Counted from the stretch's first letter, positions 53,342 through 62,474 are shown. The stretch is DNA of 64,000 nt from Bacillus rubiinfantis (GCA_000752035.1 CCFE01000033.1:64325-128324); one strand, 5' to 3'. Notes: generated by a model from the letters alone, not told the origin. Numbers and translations are program-made.

Positions 53342-53736
53342 TAAGATGCTTCCTCCTTAAGAATCTTTTCTAATCTATTAATCATAGCTATGAGCATTTT
53401 AAATATTTCTTCTGCATCTCTATCCAGTTTTTCATACTCCGCCCTGGTGATATATTTCTGCATAATACAGAAATCAAGATAAGATCGTGTCTCTGCGGTA
53501 GAGGCTAAAGCTGTATTCAGACGGTCAATCTCCTTACGATAATAATAATTAGAGTTTCCTTCTGAGATGTTCGCATAGATGCTTGTTGAGCTTCTACGCA
53601 TTTGATCACTAAGGTTATTTCGTTCATATGCTGGCAACCTTTCAATTATCTTGTATATCTTATTGCTAAAAACAAGGGCTTTTCTATACACATCCAAATC
53701 TCTAACATCGCCTATAAACGTTTTCTTTTCCGCCAT
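53341..53736 (-). CDS. Four-helix-bundle (23S IVS-type) protein
   Basis: 131 residues. Signature DLDVYRKALVFSNKIYKIIE, RRSSTSIYANISEGNSNYYY, then YLDFCIMQKYITRAEYEKLD: the S23/four-helix-bundle family (TIGR02436), first found in 23S rRNA intervening sequences, related to the Avd protein of diversity-generating retroelements. No reverse transcriptase or variable gene is seen nearby. Biochemical role unknown, likely nucleic-acid binding. AGAGAGAA ribosome site. Confidence 0.85.
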   Translation of the reverse strand: MAEKKTFIGDVRDLDVYRKALVFSNKIYKIIERLPAYERNNLSDQMRRSSTSIYANISEGNSNYYYRKEIDRLNTALASTAETRSYLDFCIMQKYITRAEYEKLDRDAEEIFKMLIAMINRLEKILKEEAS

Positions 53737-53765
53737 AACTTTCTCTCCTTATCATTTAATTTGAT

Positions 53766-54635
53766 TTAAGCATCTTGAAAATAAAAATGGGTTGAGTGGT
53801 AGGTTAGATGGGCTATATGGGTGGGATAAGGGGATGAATTACTGCGGATAATCAATTCCATTAAATAAGGGTTAATCGTTGATTGGTCGGCAGAGGGATG
53901 TTTGCTGAACAGGATGAGATTATCTACGTTTGCTTCAATTTCAGCGGCCGTACTAAATCCTGCAGTTATTCTATCAAAGTCAACTTTATTTAATGTTAGA
54001 TTCATGAGAATTGGGGTATCGTGTTCCCTTGCTATTTTGTTTATTTTTCTTAAATGCTGTTGATCCACAATACGATCAAGGTTGCTCTGATAAAACGATG
54101 GAACTTTCTCATCTATAAGAATTGCAATCTTTTGGTTTGTCTTTTTATACGATGTGATTCTTTCCACCAATAAATCGGTGTCTACATAACGGCAACTTTC
54201 AACATGAATCTTGGTTAAGATTGGGTATAAGTTTGATTGATATTCCTGAAGAATATGAGGAGAAGAAGATAGCTTGTTTATAATTGTGGGAATGTGCGGG
54301 GATTTGTCTCTGTATAACTTATAATCATGTCTGGCAACCACCTTTTGTAAAATACTGTTTGCTGTATCATTGTGGCTTATATACAATACATCATAACCAT
54401 TCAATGCAAACTGCTCAGCCAAATAGCTAAAGAAGGCACTACGTTCATCACCTATTTTGCCAATTAGGGCATACTGTTCTGGCGATATTCCGCCATCAAG
54501 GGCAATATCTAAGTTAGTTAATCCCATCGGTACTTTTACCTCGTATTGTTCAATAGCTTCTCTAATAAAATCCCTTTCGAAGTATTGCCACAATGAAGTT
54601 GCTACACCATCTGGATAATTATGATTCTTATTCAT
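53766..54635 (-). CDS. DnaB/RecA-fold protein with degenerate P-loop
   Basis: 289 residues resembling the ATPase domain of replicative DnaB helicases: VPMGLTNLDIALDGGISPEQ, then ALIGKIGDERSAFFSYLAEQ where DnaB has GRPGMGKSAF, then DVLYISHNDTANSILQKVVA. The Walker lysine is replaced (GDERS), so ATP hydrolysis is doubtful. The Walker-B region is ILIDEKVPSF. The first 30 residues are unique. Neighbour of the four-helix-bundle genes; role unknown. Confidence 0.55.
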   Translation of the reverse strand: MNKNHNYPDGVATSLWQYFERDFIREAIEQYEVKVPMGLTNLDIALDGGISPEQYALIGKIGDERSAFFSYLAEQFALNGYDVLYISHNDTANSILQKVVARHDYKLYRDKSPHIPTIINKLSSSPHILQEYQSNLYPILTKIHVESCRYVDTDLLVERITSYKKTNQKIAILIDEKVPSFYQSNLDRIVDQQHLRKINKIAREHDTPILMNLTLNKVDFDRITAGFSTAAEIEANVDNLILFSKHPSADQSTINPYLMELIIRSNSSPYPTHIAHLTYHSTHFYFQDA

Positions 54636-54771
54636 AATAAATCCCCTTTCAATATAAAATTATTTTACTACTAAGACTATTAAACAACATTGTCAATACA
54701 TCTGGAAGTTAAAATCGGTTCTACCTTGTTTGACTCCATCGGAATTTACTCCTTACTGACAAATTTGAAAA

Positions 54772-54797
54772 AGCGTTCAGAATGCATTCTGAACGCT
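54772..54797 (-). terminator. Terminator of the PDDEXK gene 54817-55809
   Basis: Perfect palindrome AGCGTTCAGAAT / ATTCTGAACGCT followed by TTTTTC on the minus strand. Confidence 0.85.
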
Positions 54798-54816
54798 ACC
54801 AATCCTATAGTTAAAA

Positions 54817-55809
54817 TTAAAAAGAGGAATTGAAAGAAACCCATAACTTTGAATTCAAATGAAACCAATCTAACAGTCTTTTTGCAGAATCCTGTGCCAT
54901 ATAAACATCACCTTGTATCTCTTCATAGAACTTATGTGGGTTAATTTTGGGAACCTCAATTCGAATAACTACTGCACTTTTACCAGCTCGCTGAATTGTC
55001 ATTCCTTCTTCAATATGGCTCCTAAAGTGACTAATAAATGCCTCAGCTTTATCTCCCAATTTTTCAAACTGCAGATCTACAAATCCATGAACAAATTTAT
55101 GATAAATTATAACATTGGGGGGCAACGCTTGCTTTCCCATTCCAATAAAAGTTGAAGCAGGGCCTTTTTCACCAGGTTGAGGCATTGGTATATCTGGATG
55201 ACGTACTGATAGGTCTTCCCAATACTTTTTCCAAAACTGTGTGATACCTTGGTTTACCTCACTTGGCTGATATTCGGAAGAGGATGAACCTGATTTTAGA
55301 TTACTATTTCGGTATTTTTCAATCGCTTTCTTTAAGACATTTATTTTATAGGTTGCTCTTTCTCCCATTTTTCCCTGCGTTTTAAAATAGTCGATTACCT
55401 TTTCAAAGGAAAGATAGAAATCAAACTTATGATTTGGTTTTATCGTTTGAATATATCCAGTTGGTGCGAATAGAATCGTATAAAATTCAGCACATTTCCC
55501 ACGTCTTATGTATTCAATTCCCCGATTTCTGTAGTCTTCTGCTTGATTGGGTTGGAACTGAGCGTTAATCTTATTTTCGATTAAAAACAACACTTCTCCA
55601 TTAAATCCTTCGAACGCAATTTCAAGATCGGATTCCCGTTCCAACTCAAAAACTGAGTGTTCTGTACGGAGTATCTTTACTATATCGCTATCTAAGCCTA
55701 CTGTATTTTCAATAAACCATTTTCGAAATCGTTCAGACGAATAGAATTCTTACAGGAAAAGAAGATCTATATGTAACTCCCTAACGGAATAAGTTAATAC
55801 TGTTTCCAT
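54817..55809 (-). pseudogene. PD-(D/E)XK nuclease-like gene with an internal stop
   Basis: From ATG 55809 (AAGGAG upstream) the frame reads METVLTYSVRELHIDLLFL, a TAA at 55750-55752, then EFYSSERFRKWFIENTVGLD and onwards without a break for 311 codons. Core: SVFELERESDLEIAF..., VLFLIENKINAQFQPNQAED (D, ExK). The stop falls exactly within conserved N-terminal sequence, so a simple nonsense mutation; reinitiation at 55644 would lose the first part of the nuclease core. It might be an inactivated defence nuclease. Confidence 0.6.
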
Positions 55810-55857
55810 TATGCTATCCTGCTCCTTCATAATTCCTTATTGGCATAACTTCAAAGA

Positions 55858-56325
55858 TTATAGCTTACTATTAAACCCATTTTCTTCAATTTTCAATCGC
55901 ATATAATACACTTCTGGATGAGTTTTATATTTGTCCAAAGCTTGGGGTTTTAAATCCAACCGTATTTTCGTCTTACTCGTTGTACAGAATTCTTCAATCT
56001 TTGCGATCGGAAACATAATAACGGTGATATACTCCTCTTGATCAAATACAACAGCTAAATAAGGCAGAATTCCAAAAACATCGCTCGCCTCCTTAGCACG
56101 TTCAATAGAATCTAATTCGATCCCCTGTGTTGGTTTTTTAGGGCTTAATGTCTTTGTCTTCACTGAAATTCCAAGGGTTTTTCCTGTCTTATTATCTTTT
56201 GCGTACAGATCTATTCCCACATAGTCAATTCTCGCACACTCAAAACCATACTTCGATAGCAAATAAAGGACAAAATATTCACCAAAGTCGCCTGTGATTT
56301 TTGAGTGGCGTTTACTTTTATTCAT
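55858..56325 (-). CDS. Small PD-(D/E)XK-like nuclease
   Basis: 155 residues. GDFGEYFVLYLLSKYGFECA (Glu), DYVGIDLYAKD (Asp) and GISVKTKTLS (xVK) fit the restriction-endonuclease/Holliday-resolvase-like core, with the third motif SVKTK in place of ExK. Similar small proteins are annotated as group-specific or restriction-like. Start ATG 56325 with GGGGTGG upstream preferred over 56391. Alone; role unknown. Confidence 0.55.
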   Translation of the reverse strand: MNKSKRHSKITGDFGEYFVLYLLSKYGFECARIDYVGIDLYAKDNKTGKTLGISVKTKTLSPKKPTQGIELDSIERAKEASDVFGILPYLAVVFDQEEYITVIMFPIAKIEEFCTTSKTKIRLDLKPQALDKYKTHPEVYYMRLKIEENGFNSKL

Positions 56326-56405
56326 TGGACCACCCCGCAATTTTATGCAAATTTTATTAAGCCATTTTAGGTTTGAATGCAGAATTAACAAACATGCTGA
56401 CTTTT

Positions 56406-56427
56406 AAAAAGTCGTAAAGCTCATTTA
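56406..56427 (+). repeat. 22-bp inverted repeat, left copy
   Basis: AAAAAGTCGTAAAGCTCATT..., perfect inverted match to 57337-57358. Shorter copies of the core AAAAAGTCGTA: direct at 56469-56479 and inverted at 56517-56527. Confidence 0.8.
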
Positions 56428-57336
56428 CTTGAATAAAAGAATGATATCAATAAAATCTTCTCTTATATAAAAAGTCGTATTTTCTATATCTTATATATAA
56501 GGGAGAATATTTATTTTACGACTTTTTTGTATTGATACTGATACTACAGTCCTTTGCTACAGTATCAGTTATGTTGCCATTATTAGAAAGGCCTAATTTA
56601 ATTGAACATTCCCTATAATGTAATGCAAGCACCAGAAACGCCTTGATAATTTGAACAATTACCCATTGGGAATTGCTACTATAAGAAATAACCCTATTTA
56701 ATGAATAAACAACTATTGGTTTATGGATCCACCAGAGAAGCCTCATAGCTTTAGAAGAATAACCAGTAACATGCACCAATCTAATGTAATTGTAAATAAT
56801 AAAGAACTTTTAATCTATGCAAAACAGATTATAGAGGCTATGCAGTTATATCAAGTACATGTTAAAATCTACTAATCTGTTTTCATATTTCATTAAAATC
56901 TGAATATATGCATCAACACATTAAGAAAATACTCTTTATCCTGATATAAAGGAAAAAATGCAATTAACTGATTAAAAGTCATGCAAATAGAAGTTTTTCA
57001 ACAAATTACTTAAAGGCAACTGCAAGTTACTCTTCTATTTGCACATATAACTGCCGATTAAACTTGATATAATTGCATTCTATCCAAAATTGCTTGGCAA
57101 TGATTAAAAGCTCATTTTCATCCCCAAAGGATGAAAGCATTAACCCCCTATAAAATAGGGATGTTCAATCTACACAATGGATATTGAAAATAAATTCACT
57201 GTTAATATGAACATTGTCTTTTATTATGCAGAATATCAATACATTTTGTATTATCCTTGATATGATTATTCATCAACTAAGATTACTATTTGTTGTGTAT
57301 TTTATCTAATGATTTCCATTCTTCATTTAATCAAAA
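56428..57336. other. Gene-free, structured 0.9-kb segment between inverted repeats
   Basis: No believable gene (the 87-codon frame at 56516-56779 has no start signal or coding look). Hairpins: ACTGATACT...AGTATCAGT (56538-56570), GCAAATAGAAG...CTTCTATTTGC (56983-57042), TTTCATCC/GGATGAAA (57116-57136), CCCTAT/ATAGGG (57146-57160). Next to a helicase, an XRE regulator and parMR genes, it might be a plasmid replication origin or a non-coding RNA locus. Confidence 0.4.
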
Positions 57337-57358
57337 TAAATGAGCTTTACGACTTTTT
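57337..57358 (-). repeat. 22-bp inverted repeat, right copy
   Basis: TAAATGAGCTTTACGACTTT..., exact inverse of 56406-56427. Confidence 0.8.
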
Positions 57359-57370
57359 GTAATAGAAAAA

Positions 57371-57389
57371 CCGCAGATATTCTCTGCGG
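57371..57389 (-). terminator. Terminator of the helicase/ATPase gene
   Basis: CCGCAGA / TCTGCGG stem, TTTTTC on the minus strand, ten bases after the stop. Confidence 0.8.
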
Positions 57390-57399
57390 TCAAGTAAAC

Positions 57400-59166
57400 T
57401 TATATTGCCATTTTCTCTTCTGGTTCTTTCCTTTTTTCAATATAAACATGTTGTCCCTTTGCATACATCTGATTGCTTATCAAAAATGCTTCTATTGATT
57501 TTAGTAACTTTGCAAAGTTCTTTGCATCGTGGTAGTCAATTACTTCCCTTATTTCTCGCTTGGCAACCTTTTCTTTTCCCTCTTGCTTGCAGTTGTAAAG
57601 GAATTCCAGAATTTTCTTTTGTCTTTTTTCAGTTTTCGTTTCTTCTTCAGTTTTTCTTGCTGTGTAATCGACGTTTAATTCATACTGATAATAATTAATT
57701 CCTGGCATCTGTTGTCTGACTATATCAACGGCATCATTATTTGCAGTAAAAACAATATAGTGAGCATTTTTGCTGTTATCTCGATTTATTCGTTTCATTG
57801 CTTGATAAATTTCCCCCGCTATCATTGTTTTTCGAATTTGTTCAACCGTAGAATCTTTAAAGATTGGAATGTCCTCATTCAGATGCTTTAATGGTTTGTA
57901 ATAATCATGTTGAAGGACATAATCTACATAATCGAAGTTAGGTGTTTTCATTATCACAACTGTTTCATAATCCCGATAATCATTTACCCCAATGATATTA
58001 CCGAAGTATTCAATAGTTATGATGGTCTCTTCTATATTTTGAATTTCTTTATCGGTCTTCCCTACTAATTCGAGATAATTTCGAATTTCCTTTTTCAAGG
58101 TATTTTCATTATCTTTGTCTGTTACAAATAGGATTTTTTCTTTGTAAGAGAGGGCAAGTTTCTCAAGGGCTTTTTGGTAGAAGTTAATATTACGAGATAA
58201 GGCTTCTTTACTTGTTTTAACACAATAATGAGTGAAGGTTGAATTGGAGTAATCATAGAATTTATCTTGCGGATGAACAACGAAGAGGTTAGATAATTCG
58301 TAGCGATAATCGAAACCAGCATTGGCATCGAGAATAATATTGTTTTTAAGGAGTTTAGGCTTTATTTCACTATTAAATGTGTGTAAGACATTATTACTAT
58401 AGCGACAGCCATTATTTAAAATTTGTAGGATTCTCGATAGAACTTCAGTTTCTTTCAACTGCTGGTAGTTTTTTATTATCGTTGGGAGGGACTGTTTATA
58501 AGGATCAAAGTATTTCGAAGAAAAATCGAGGTATGGCAAATTTCGAGTATTATGAGGGTTAGTTATTTCTTGAGTGACAATATTTTTTAAATCGGTAACA
58601 AGTTTTTCGATGAACTCTTTCTCTTTGAAACGATAGGCATTTTCCCACAACTTGGATAGATCTTTTAATGAAATCGCAACCCTTTCCAAAAAGTCTGGAA
58701 ACTCATCTATTATAAGAATATGCCTTCCGTCTAATATTTCCTGATGTTTTCCGAGACACACTCGCATATACATGTTGTGAGTAATGGCTAACACTTTTGC
58801 GTTTAATTTTCTGTTTCGAATTTCATTTTTTATTTTACTATTTCTATCTTTATTGTCCTTACTGTCAATATACTCTGCTACCGAATAAACAGCATGGGAG
58901 TTGATGGTTTTTACAGTATCTATAAGTGCATCGCCACGTTTAAACTTTTGAACATACAGAACTTTATAATCTGTCCTTACTACCAATTCTGCAATTTCAG
59001 CCAGTGTAAATTGACTTTTCCCTGTTCCCGCTTCGTGATTAAACACATGAAAAATGTTACTATCCCATCGACTCTGATCTGTAATTTGCTTCTTGAGTTG
59101 CTCAAAGTAACTTGAATTCACTACTAAACTATTATTATGCTGATGTGTTGCCTTTAACTTTTCCAT
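57400..59166 (-). CDS. P-loop ATPase/helicase, plasmid replication-like
   Basis: 588 residues. Walker A FNHEAGTGKSQFTLAEIAEL near residue 46, Walker B HILIIDEFPDFLERV near 150, motif KVLAITHNMYMR between them, and later ETVVIMKTPNF and QAMKRINRD (arginine-containing motif VI-like), so an SF1/SF2-type helicase is likely. C-terminal 70 residues look like a winged helix (ILEFLYNCKQEGKEKVAKRE). It resembles proteins of plasmids and integrative elements rather than chromosomal repair helicases. ATG 59166 with AAAGGAGATGA upstream. Confidence 0.6.
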   Translation of the reverse strand: MEKLKATHQHNNSLVVNSSYFEQLKKQITDQSRWDSNIFHVFNHEAGTGKSQFTLAEIAELVVRTDYKVLYVQKFKRGDALIDTVKTINSHAVYSVAEYIDSKDNKDRNSKIKNEIRNRKLNAKVLAITHNMYMRVCLGKHQEILDGRHILIIDEFPDFLERVAISLKDLSKLWENAYRFKEKEFIEKLVTDLKNIVTQEITNPHNTRNLPYLDFSSKYFDPYKQSLPTIIKNYQQLKETEVLSRILQILNNGCRYSNNVLHTFNSEIKPKLLKNNIILDANAGFDYRYELSNLFVVHPQDKFYDYSNSTFTHYCVKTSKEALSRNINFYQKALEKLALSYKEKILFVTDKDNENTLKKEIRNYLELVGKTDKEIQNIEETIITIEYFGNIIGVNDYRDYETVVIMKTPNFDYVDYVLQHDYYKPLKHLNEDIPIFKDSTVEQIRKTMIAGEIYQAMKRINRDNSKNAHYIVFTANNDAVDIVRQQMPGINYYQYELNVDYTARKTEEETKTEKRQKKILEFLYNCKQEGKEKVAKREIREVIDYHDAKNFAKLLKSIEAFLISNQMYAKGQHVYIEKRKEPEEKMAI

Positions 59167-59303
59167 GTTAAAATCATCTCCTTTACTATTATCTAAAATA
59201 GATATTAAAAGGAGCGTTGTTTTTTGTCAATGCCTATATGCAACATTATTAAAATTCGTTTTATATAAACAATATTTTAAATTTTGCTGACAGAGTAAAT
59301 CCT

Positions 59304-60011
59304 CTATAAATCAATAATCTCTTTCTTTCTTGTTATGAAATTAACTCTTTCCCCTTGTATTTGTGCAAGCCAACTATCTCCGTTTAAATCTACAGTAATG
59401 CTACCATCCTTAATGTCTAAAAGCTTTGTCCCTTTGTTAGTTATCAAATCTTCAATTGCAACAATTACATTCTCTCTATCAAACGAGCTGTTTTGGGATA
59501 ATACTGCTTTAATATTCACTGTAAATTTAGTGTTCATAAATGGTACTTCAATACATTCGGTAGTTTCACGCAAATGTATTTCCCTTAGTTTTTGTATTTC
59601 TTTTAACAAAGGAGAAAGTTGACCTAAATCAAGTTCCGCTTGCGAAAGTTCAAAAACATTATGGACTATATTAATCAACGTTTCTTGCTGTTCTTTACTG
59701 ATTATTTGGTTATTATGCGGGTTCTTTATCTTATGTAACCGAATAAATTCATCTATTGTAAAGACAGCTTCTTCATCATAATTAGTAATTAAGTTTTCAA
59801 AACCAAATGCACGAAAAACCTCTCTGACATCCAAGTTCAACGCTGTAGTTAACAAACAAACCACTTTAAACGACGGGTTTTTCTGTTCTTTTTCTAAGCG
59901 ATTAATATAAGACGGATCTATTTCGTTATTTAGTAAACTCGATAGCTTTGCAAGTGATAAACCCTGCTTGTTTCGTTCTCTTTGTACTATAAGACCAAAC
60001 GTGTTTTCCAT
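59304..60011 (-). CDS. XRE-family regulator
   Basis: 235 residues. N-terminal helix-turn-helix: FGLIVQRERNKQGLSLAKLS, DPSYINRLEKEQKNPSFKVV. The rest is not recognised and may bind a ligand or partner. Start ATG 60011 with GGAGGTG upstream. Divergent from the parM-like gene, with the perfect dyad GAAAGAAT-AAAC-ATTCTTTC in the shared region, so it probably controls itself and perhaps the partition genes. Confidence 0.75.
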   Translation of the reverse strand: MENTFGLIVQRERNKQGLSLAKLSSLLNNEIDPSYINRLEKEQKNPSFKVVCLLTTALNLDVREVFRAFGFENLITNYDEEAVFTIDEFIRLHKIKNPHNNQIISKEQQETLINIVHNVFELSQAELDLGQLSPLLKEIQKLREIHLRETTECIEVPFMNTKFTVNIKAVLSQNSSFDRENVIVAIEDLITNKGTKLLDIKDGSITVDLNGDSWLAQIQGERVNFITRKKEIIDL

Positions 60012-60073
60012 CCAAAACACCTCCATTTATTGCATACATACCACAATAATCTTTAGTATATCAAAAGTTAGAA

Positions 60074-60093
60074 GAAAGAATAAACATTCTTTC
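60074..60093. promoter_or_regulatory. Probable XRE operator
   Basis: Perfect 8-bp inverted repeat GAAAGAAT / ATTCTTTC with a four-base gap. On the minus strand a TATACT box (about 60055-60060) for the XRE gene lies just downstream. Confidence 0.5.
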
Positions 60094-60190
60094 CTCATTG
60101 TCGTTAAGAAAGTAACAAAAATCCATTTTCCACATTGACTTCAAGAAAATTCATTATTTATGACATTTCATCAACTTCTTGTGGACTCAG

Positions 60191-60231
60191 ACAACTTTTC
60201 ATATGAAATTTCTTATAATTTTTAAAGTTGT
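60191..60231 (+). promoter_or_regulatory. parMR promoter with flanking inverted repeat (possible parC/operator)
   Basis: TATAAT at 60214-60219, enclosed by ACAACTTT (60191-60198) and AAAGTTGT (60224-60231). An inverted repeat around the -10 box directly upstream of a ParM/ParR pair is where the ParR-bound centromere/operator normally lies. No iterated direct repeats were seen. Confidence 0.45.
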
Positions 60232-60277
60232 GTATATGATAGATTAATAAATTCAATAGAAAGGAGATTATTGAACA

Positions 60278-61255
60278 ATGAAAGAACCAGTTCTAATCGC
60301 TGTTGATTGCGGAAAATATGCAACTAAAGCGATTCTTAAAAGCAAAGACAAGCATGCTATCACAGTATTTCGAACAAAAATGCAGGAGGTGGAAAAGGTC
60401 GGGATTGAAGTTAATCCAGGATCTTACGAAGTAACTTACAACAAAAAATCTTACCTGGTCGGCGATACCGTAAATGAATCTTTCAGCAATTTTGACCTTA
60501 CTAAGAAAATCGACCTTCATAAAATCTGCATTTACACCGCAATTGCTGATCTTCTTCAACTAACAAACCTTCAGACAGAGAACATCAAAATTCAATTAGC
60601 TATAAACATCCCTATTTCAGCTTACAAAGATGCAACCTCAAAGAAAGAGTATATAAACTTCATTGAAAATCATGGAGAACCAATTTTATTTGATTTCAAT
60701 GGGAAGACTTACTATCTTCATTTAAAGGATGTAGTCGTTGCATTCGAGGGTGTTGGCATTATTTATGACGAAATGGAGCAAATGAAAGGTAAATATACAG
60801 CGGTAGTTGATATCGGAGGATTGAACACCACTTATTGCATGTTTAATGGTATTAATCCTATTTTTGACTCAATGACCGTTTCTAACTTGGGGATTAATAT
60901 CATGAAGGGAAAAATCGGTAAACTTATTAACGAACGATTCGGGGTTGCAGTTACTCCCAATGATCTTGAAAGAATACTGCAAACTGGCTATCTTTCACAT
61001 GCGGGAATGATAAATGAGAACAGTAAGAAATTAATTCAACAAATAAAGGAACAACATTTTCGTGAAATAGTCGAGTTTGCGAAAAGTCGTGATTATACTT
61101 TTAATAACATCAGTCTCGATTTTGTTGGCGGAGGGGCGTATATGCTATGTGATATCATTCAAAAAGAATTTCCTCATGCACGTATCGTTATTAATCCCCA
61201 ATTTGCAAACGTAAAAAGTTTTCTACGAATTCTGGAGATTAAGAATGGACTATGA
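60278..61255 (+). CDS. ParM/Alp-like actin ATPase (plasmid segregation)
   Basis: 325 residues, actin/Hsp70 ATPase fold: phosphate-1 loop LIAVDCGKYATKAIL, connect/phosphate-2 TAVVDIGGLNTTYCMFNG, adenosine motif LDFVGGGAYMLCDII. The size and closeness to a small ribbon-helix-helix gene fit bacterial actins of the ParM/AlfA/Alp7 type that push plasmid copies apart by filament growth. GAAAGGAG ribosome site. Its presence on an apparently chromosomal segment points to an integrated plasmid-like element. Confidence 0.82.
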   Translation: MKEPVLIAVDCGKYATKAILKSKDKHAITVFRTKMQEVEKVGIEVNPGSYEVTYNKKSYLVGDTVNESFSNFDLTKKIDLHKICIYTAIADLLQLTNLQTENIKIQLAINIPISAYKDATSKKEYINFIENHGEPILFDFNGKTYYLHLKDVVVAFEGVGIIYDEMEQMKGKYTAVVDIGGLNTTYCMFNGINPIFDSMTVSNLGINIMKGKIGKLINERFGVAVTPNDLERILQTGYLSHAGMINENSKKLIQQIKEQHFREIVEFAKSRDYTFNNISLDFVGGGAYMLCDIIQKEFPHARIVINPQFANVKSFLRILEIKNGL

Positions 61256-61533
61256 ATCGGGAAAGAATCACCATCAGTTTTTTAACAGAAGATGACGATA
61301 TTATTGAACATCTTCAAAAGACTAAAACTGAACGTACTATCAGCTCCTATATCCGCCATCTGATTCGCCAAGATATGAATGACAATCCCCCTATCAACAA
61401 CCTCGACCAACTTGCAGATAAGATTGCAAGCAAAATAGCAAATAGCAATTTAAGCCTTCCCTCTAAACAAGAAAAGCCCTCTGAAATGTCAGTGAGCTTA
61501 GAAGATAAAAGCCTTATTAATCAACTATTCTAA
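61252..61533 (+). CDS. ParR-like adaptor of the actin partition system
   Basis: 93 residues. N-terminal RERITISFLTEDDDIIEHLQ followed by TISSYIRHLIRQDM is a ribbon-helix-helix pattern; the C-terminal tail (SLEDKSLINQLF) ends in hydrophobic residues that in ParR/AlfB bind the actin filament tip. It overlaps the upstream gene by four bases (ATGA), a coupled pair. No sequence match can be claimed; the role follows from context and fold. Confidence 0.7.
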   Translation: MNRERITISFLTEDDDIIEHLQKTKTERTISSYIRHLIRQDMNDNPPINNLDQLADKIASKIANSNLSLPSKQEKPSEMSVSLEDKSLINQLF

Positions 61534-61587
61534 GCTATGCAGAAAAGCCGAATAGCTACTCTTCTCTATTTGGCTTCTTTGCATAGC
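61534..61587. terminator. Terminator between convergent parR-like and Shedu-like genes
   Basis: Long stem GCTATGCAGAAAAGCCGAA... with ...TTTGGCTTCTTTGCATAGC, about 18 bp with two mismatches. It follows the parR-like stop directly; U-tract weak. Confidence 0.7.
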
Positions 61588-61608
61588 CTTTAAATCCGAG
61601 TACGTTAA

Positions 61609-62412
61609 TTAATACGTAGACTCACCAATCAAAGCTTTTGCCGAATCATATAGATTATCGTAGTGTAGTAATAAAATACCTTCTGTTTTCTTTTGTCGTT
61701 TCAATTGATAAGTTTTCTCGTTAAAATCATTTCGTCTTCCAGCAACAACAGCATAGTGAATACGGGTACTGTCATATTTCATAAATTCAACTGGTAACGA
61801 CTTCTTGGGATCTTTATACTTATTAAACGTTTCATAAAGTGTCGCATAATTTGCTTCTAACCAGTATTTCCAGTCTATTACCTGCCTCTCTCCTTTTCTA
61901 ATTGCATCACCTAAATGACCATCTGTTAAAGTAATATGCTTATTCGGATGTTCCAACTCTACAAAGATAAATTCATAACCCCCAGAATTCCGCCCAACAA
62001 GTAGGTAATCAACTTGATATGAGTTTCCTAATTGAAATTCTGGAAAAATAAATGCATCATGATGACCGAAATTATAAGGACCTTTCATAATAGATGCAAT
62101 TATAAAGTAAGCACTTTTTTCACGAATCCAATTGAGAATAGACCTTTCGTTTGAAGTAGAATTGTATATTAATTCATGGAATTCTTCTGCTAATTCTGAA
62201 AGCTGATCAATTTTCTGTAAATCTACTATATCCAAATGATTATTTGGAAACAAACTTTCATAGTGTCTTACTGCAACAGGGTATTCTCTATACTTATTTT
62301 TCCTAACTTCAAATTTTCCTGATTTATGAACAACCTCTTTTTCCTTTAAAATTTCCCATTCTTTTAATTCTTCTGTTGTTAAAACAGTATAATCTCTTGA
62401 ATAAATTTTCAC
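61609..62412 (-). CDS. Shedu-like defence nuclease (DUF4263)
   Basis: 267 residues. The C-terminal half has a PD-(D/E)XK core of the DUF4263/Shedu (SduA) type: GNSYQVDYLLVGRNSGGYEF (Asp), FIFVELEHPNKHIT (ExxHP replacing ExK), then DAIRKGERQVIDWKYWLEAN (Q-helix). N-terminal 100 residues are helical and variable, as is usual for Shedu proteins. A single-gene anti-phage system. Between brxL and parMR; separated by terminators on both sides. Confidence 0.72.
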   Translation of the reverse strand: MKIYSRDYTVLTTEELKEWEILKEKEVVHKSGKFEVRKNKYREYPVAVRHYESLFPNNHLDIVDLQKIDQLSELAEEFHELIYNSTSNERSILNWIREKSAYFIIASIMKGPYNFGHHDAFIFPEFQLGNSYQVDYLLVGRNSGGYEFIFVELEHPNKHITLTDGHLGDAIRKGERQVIDWKYWLEANYATLYETFNKYKDPKKSLPVEFMKYDSTRIHYAVVAGRRNDFNEKTYQLKRQKKTEGILLLHYDNLYDSAKALIGESTY

Positions 62413-62450
62413 ATTACATTCCCCATCCGACTTTCTTTCGATATATAGAA

Positions 62451-62474
62451 AAAAGGAATCGGTATAACCGACCC
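62451..62474 (-). terminator. Terminator of brxL
   Basis: GGGTCGGT / ACCGATTCC stem (two mismatches) followed by TTTTTTC on the minus strand, about 25 bases after the stop. Confidence 0.65.

Noticed and set aside
53341..53736. Diversity-generating retroelement because of the Avd-like four-helix-bundle protein
   Set aside because: No reverse transcriptase, template repeat or variable C-type lectin gene is present in the window.
56516..56779. 87-codon ORF on the minus strand
   Set aside because: No ribosome site, no recognisable domain, and it overlaps hairpins and the inverted-repeat core; better seen as non-coding.
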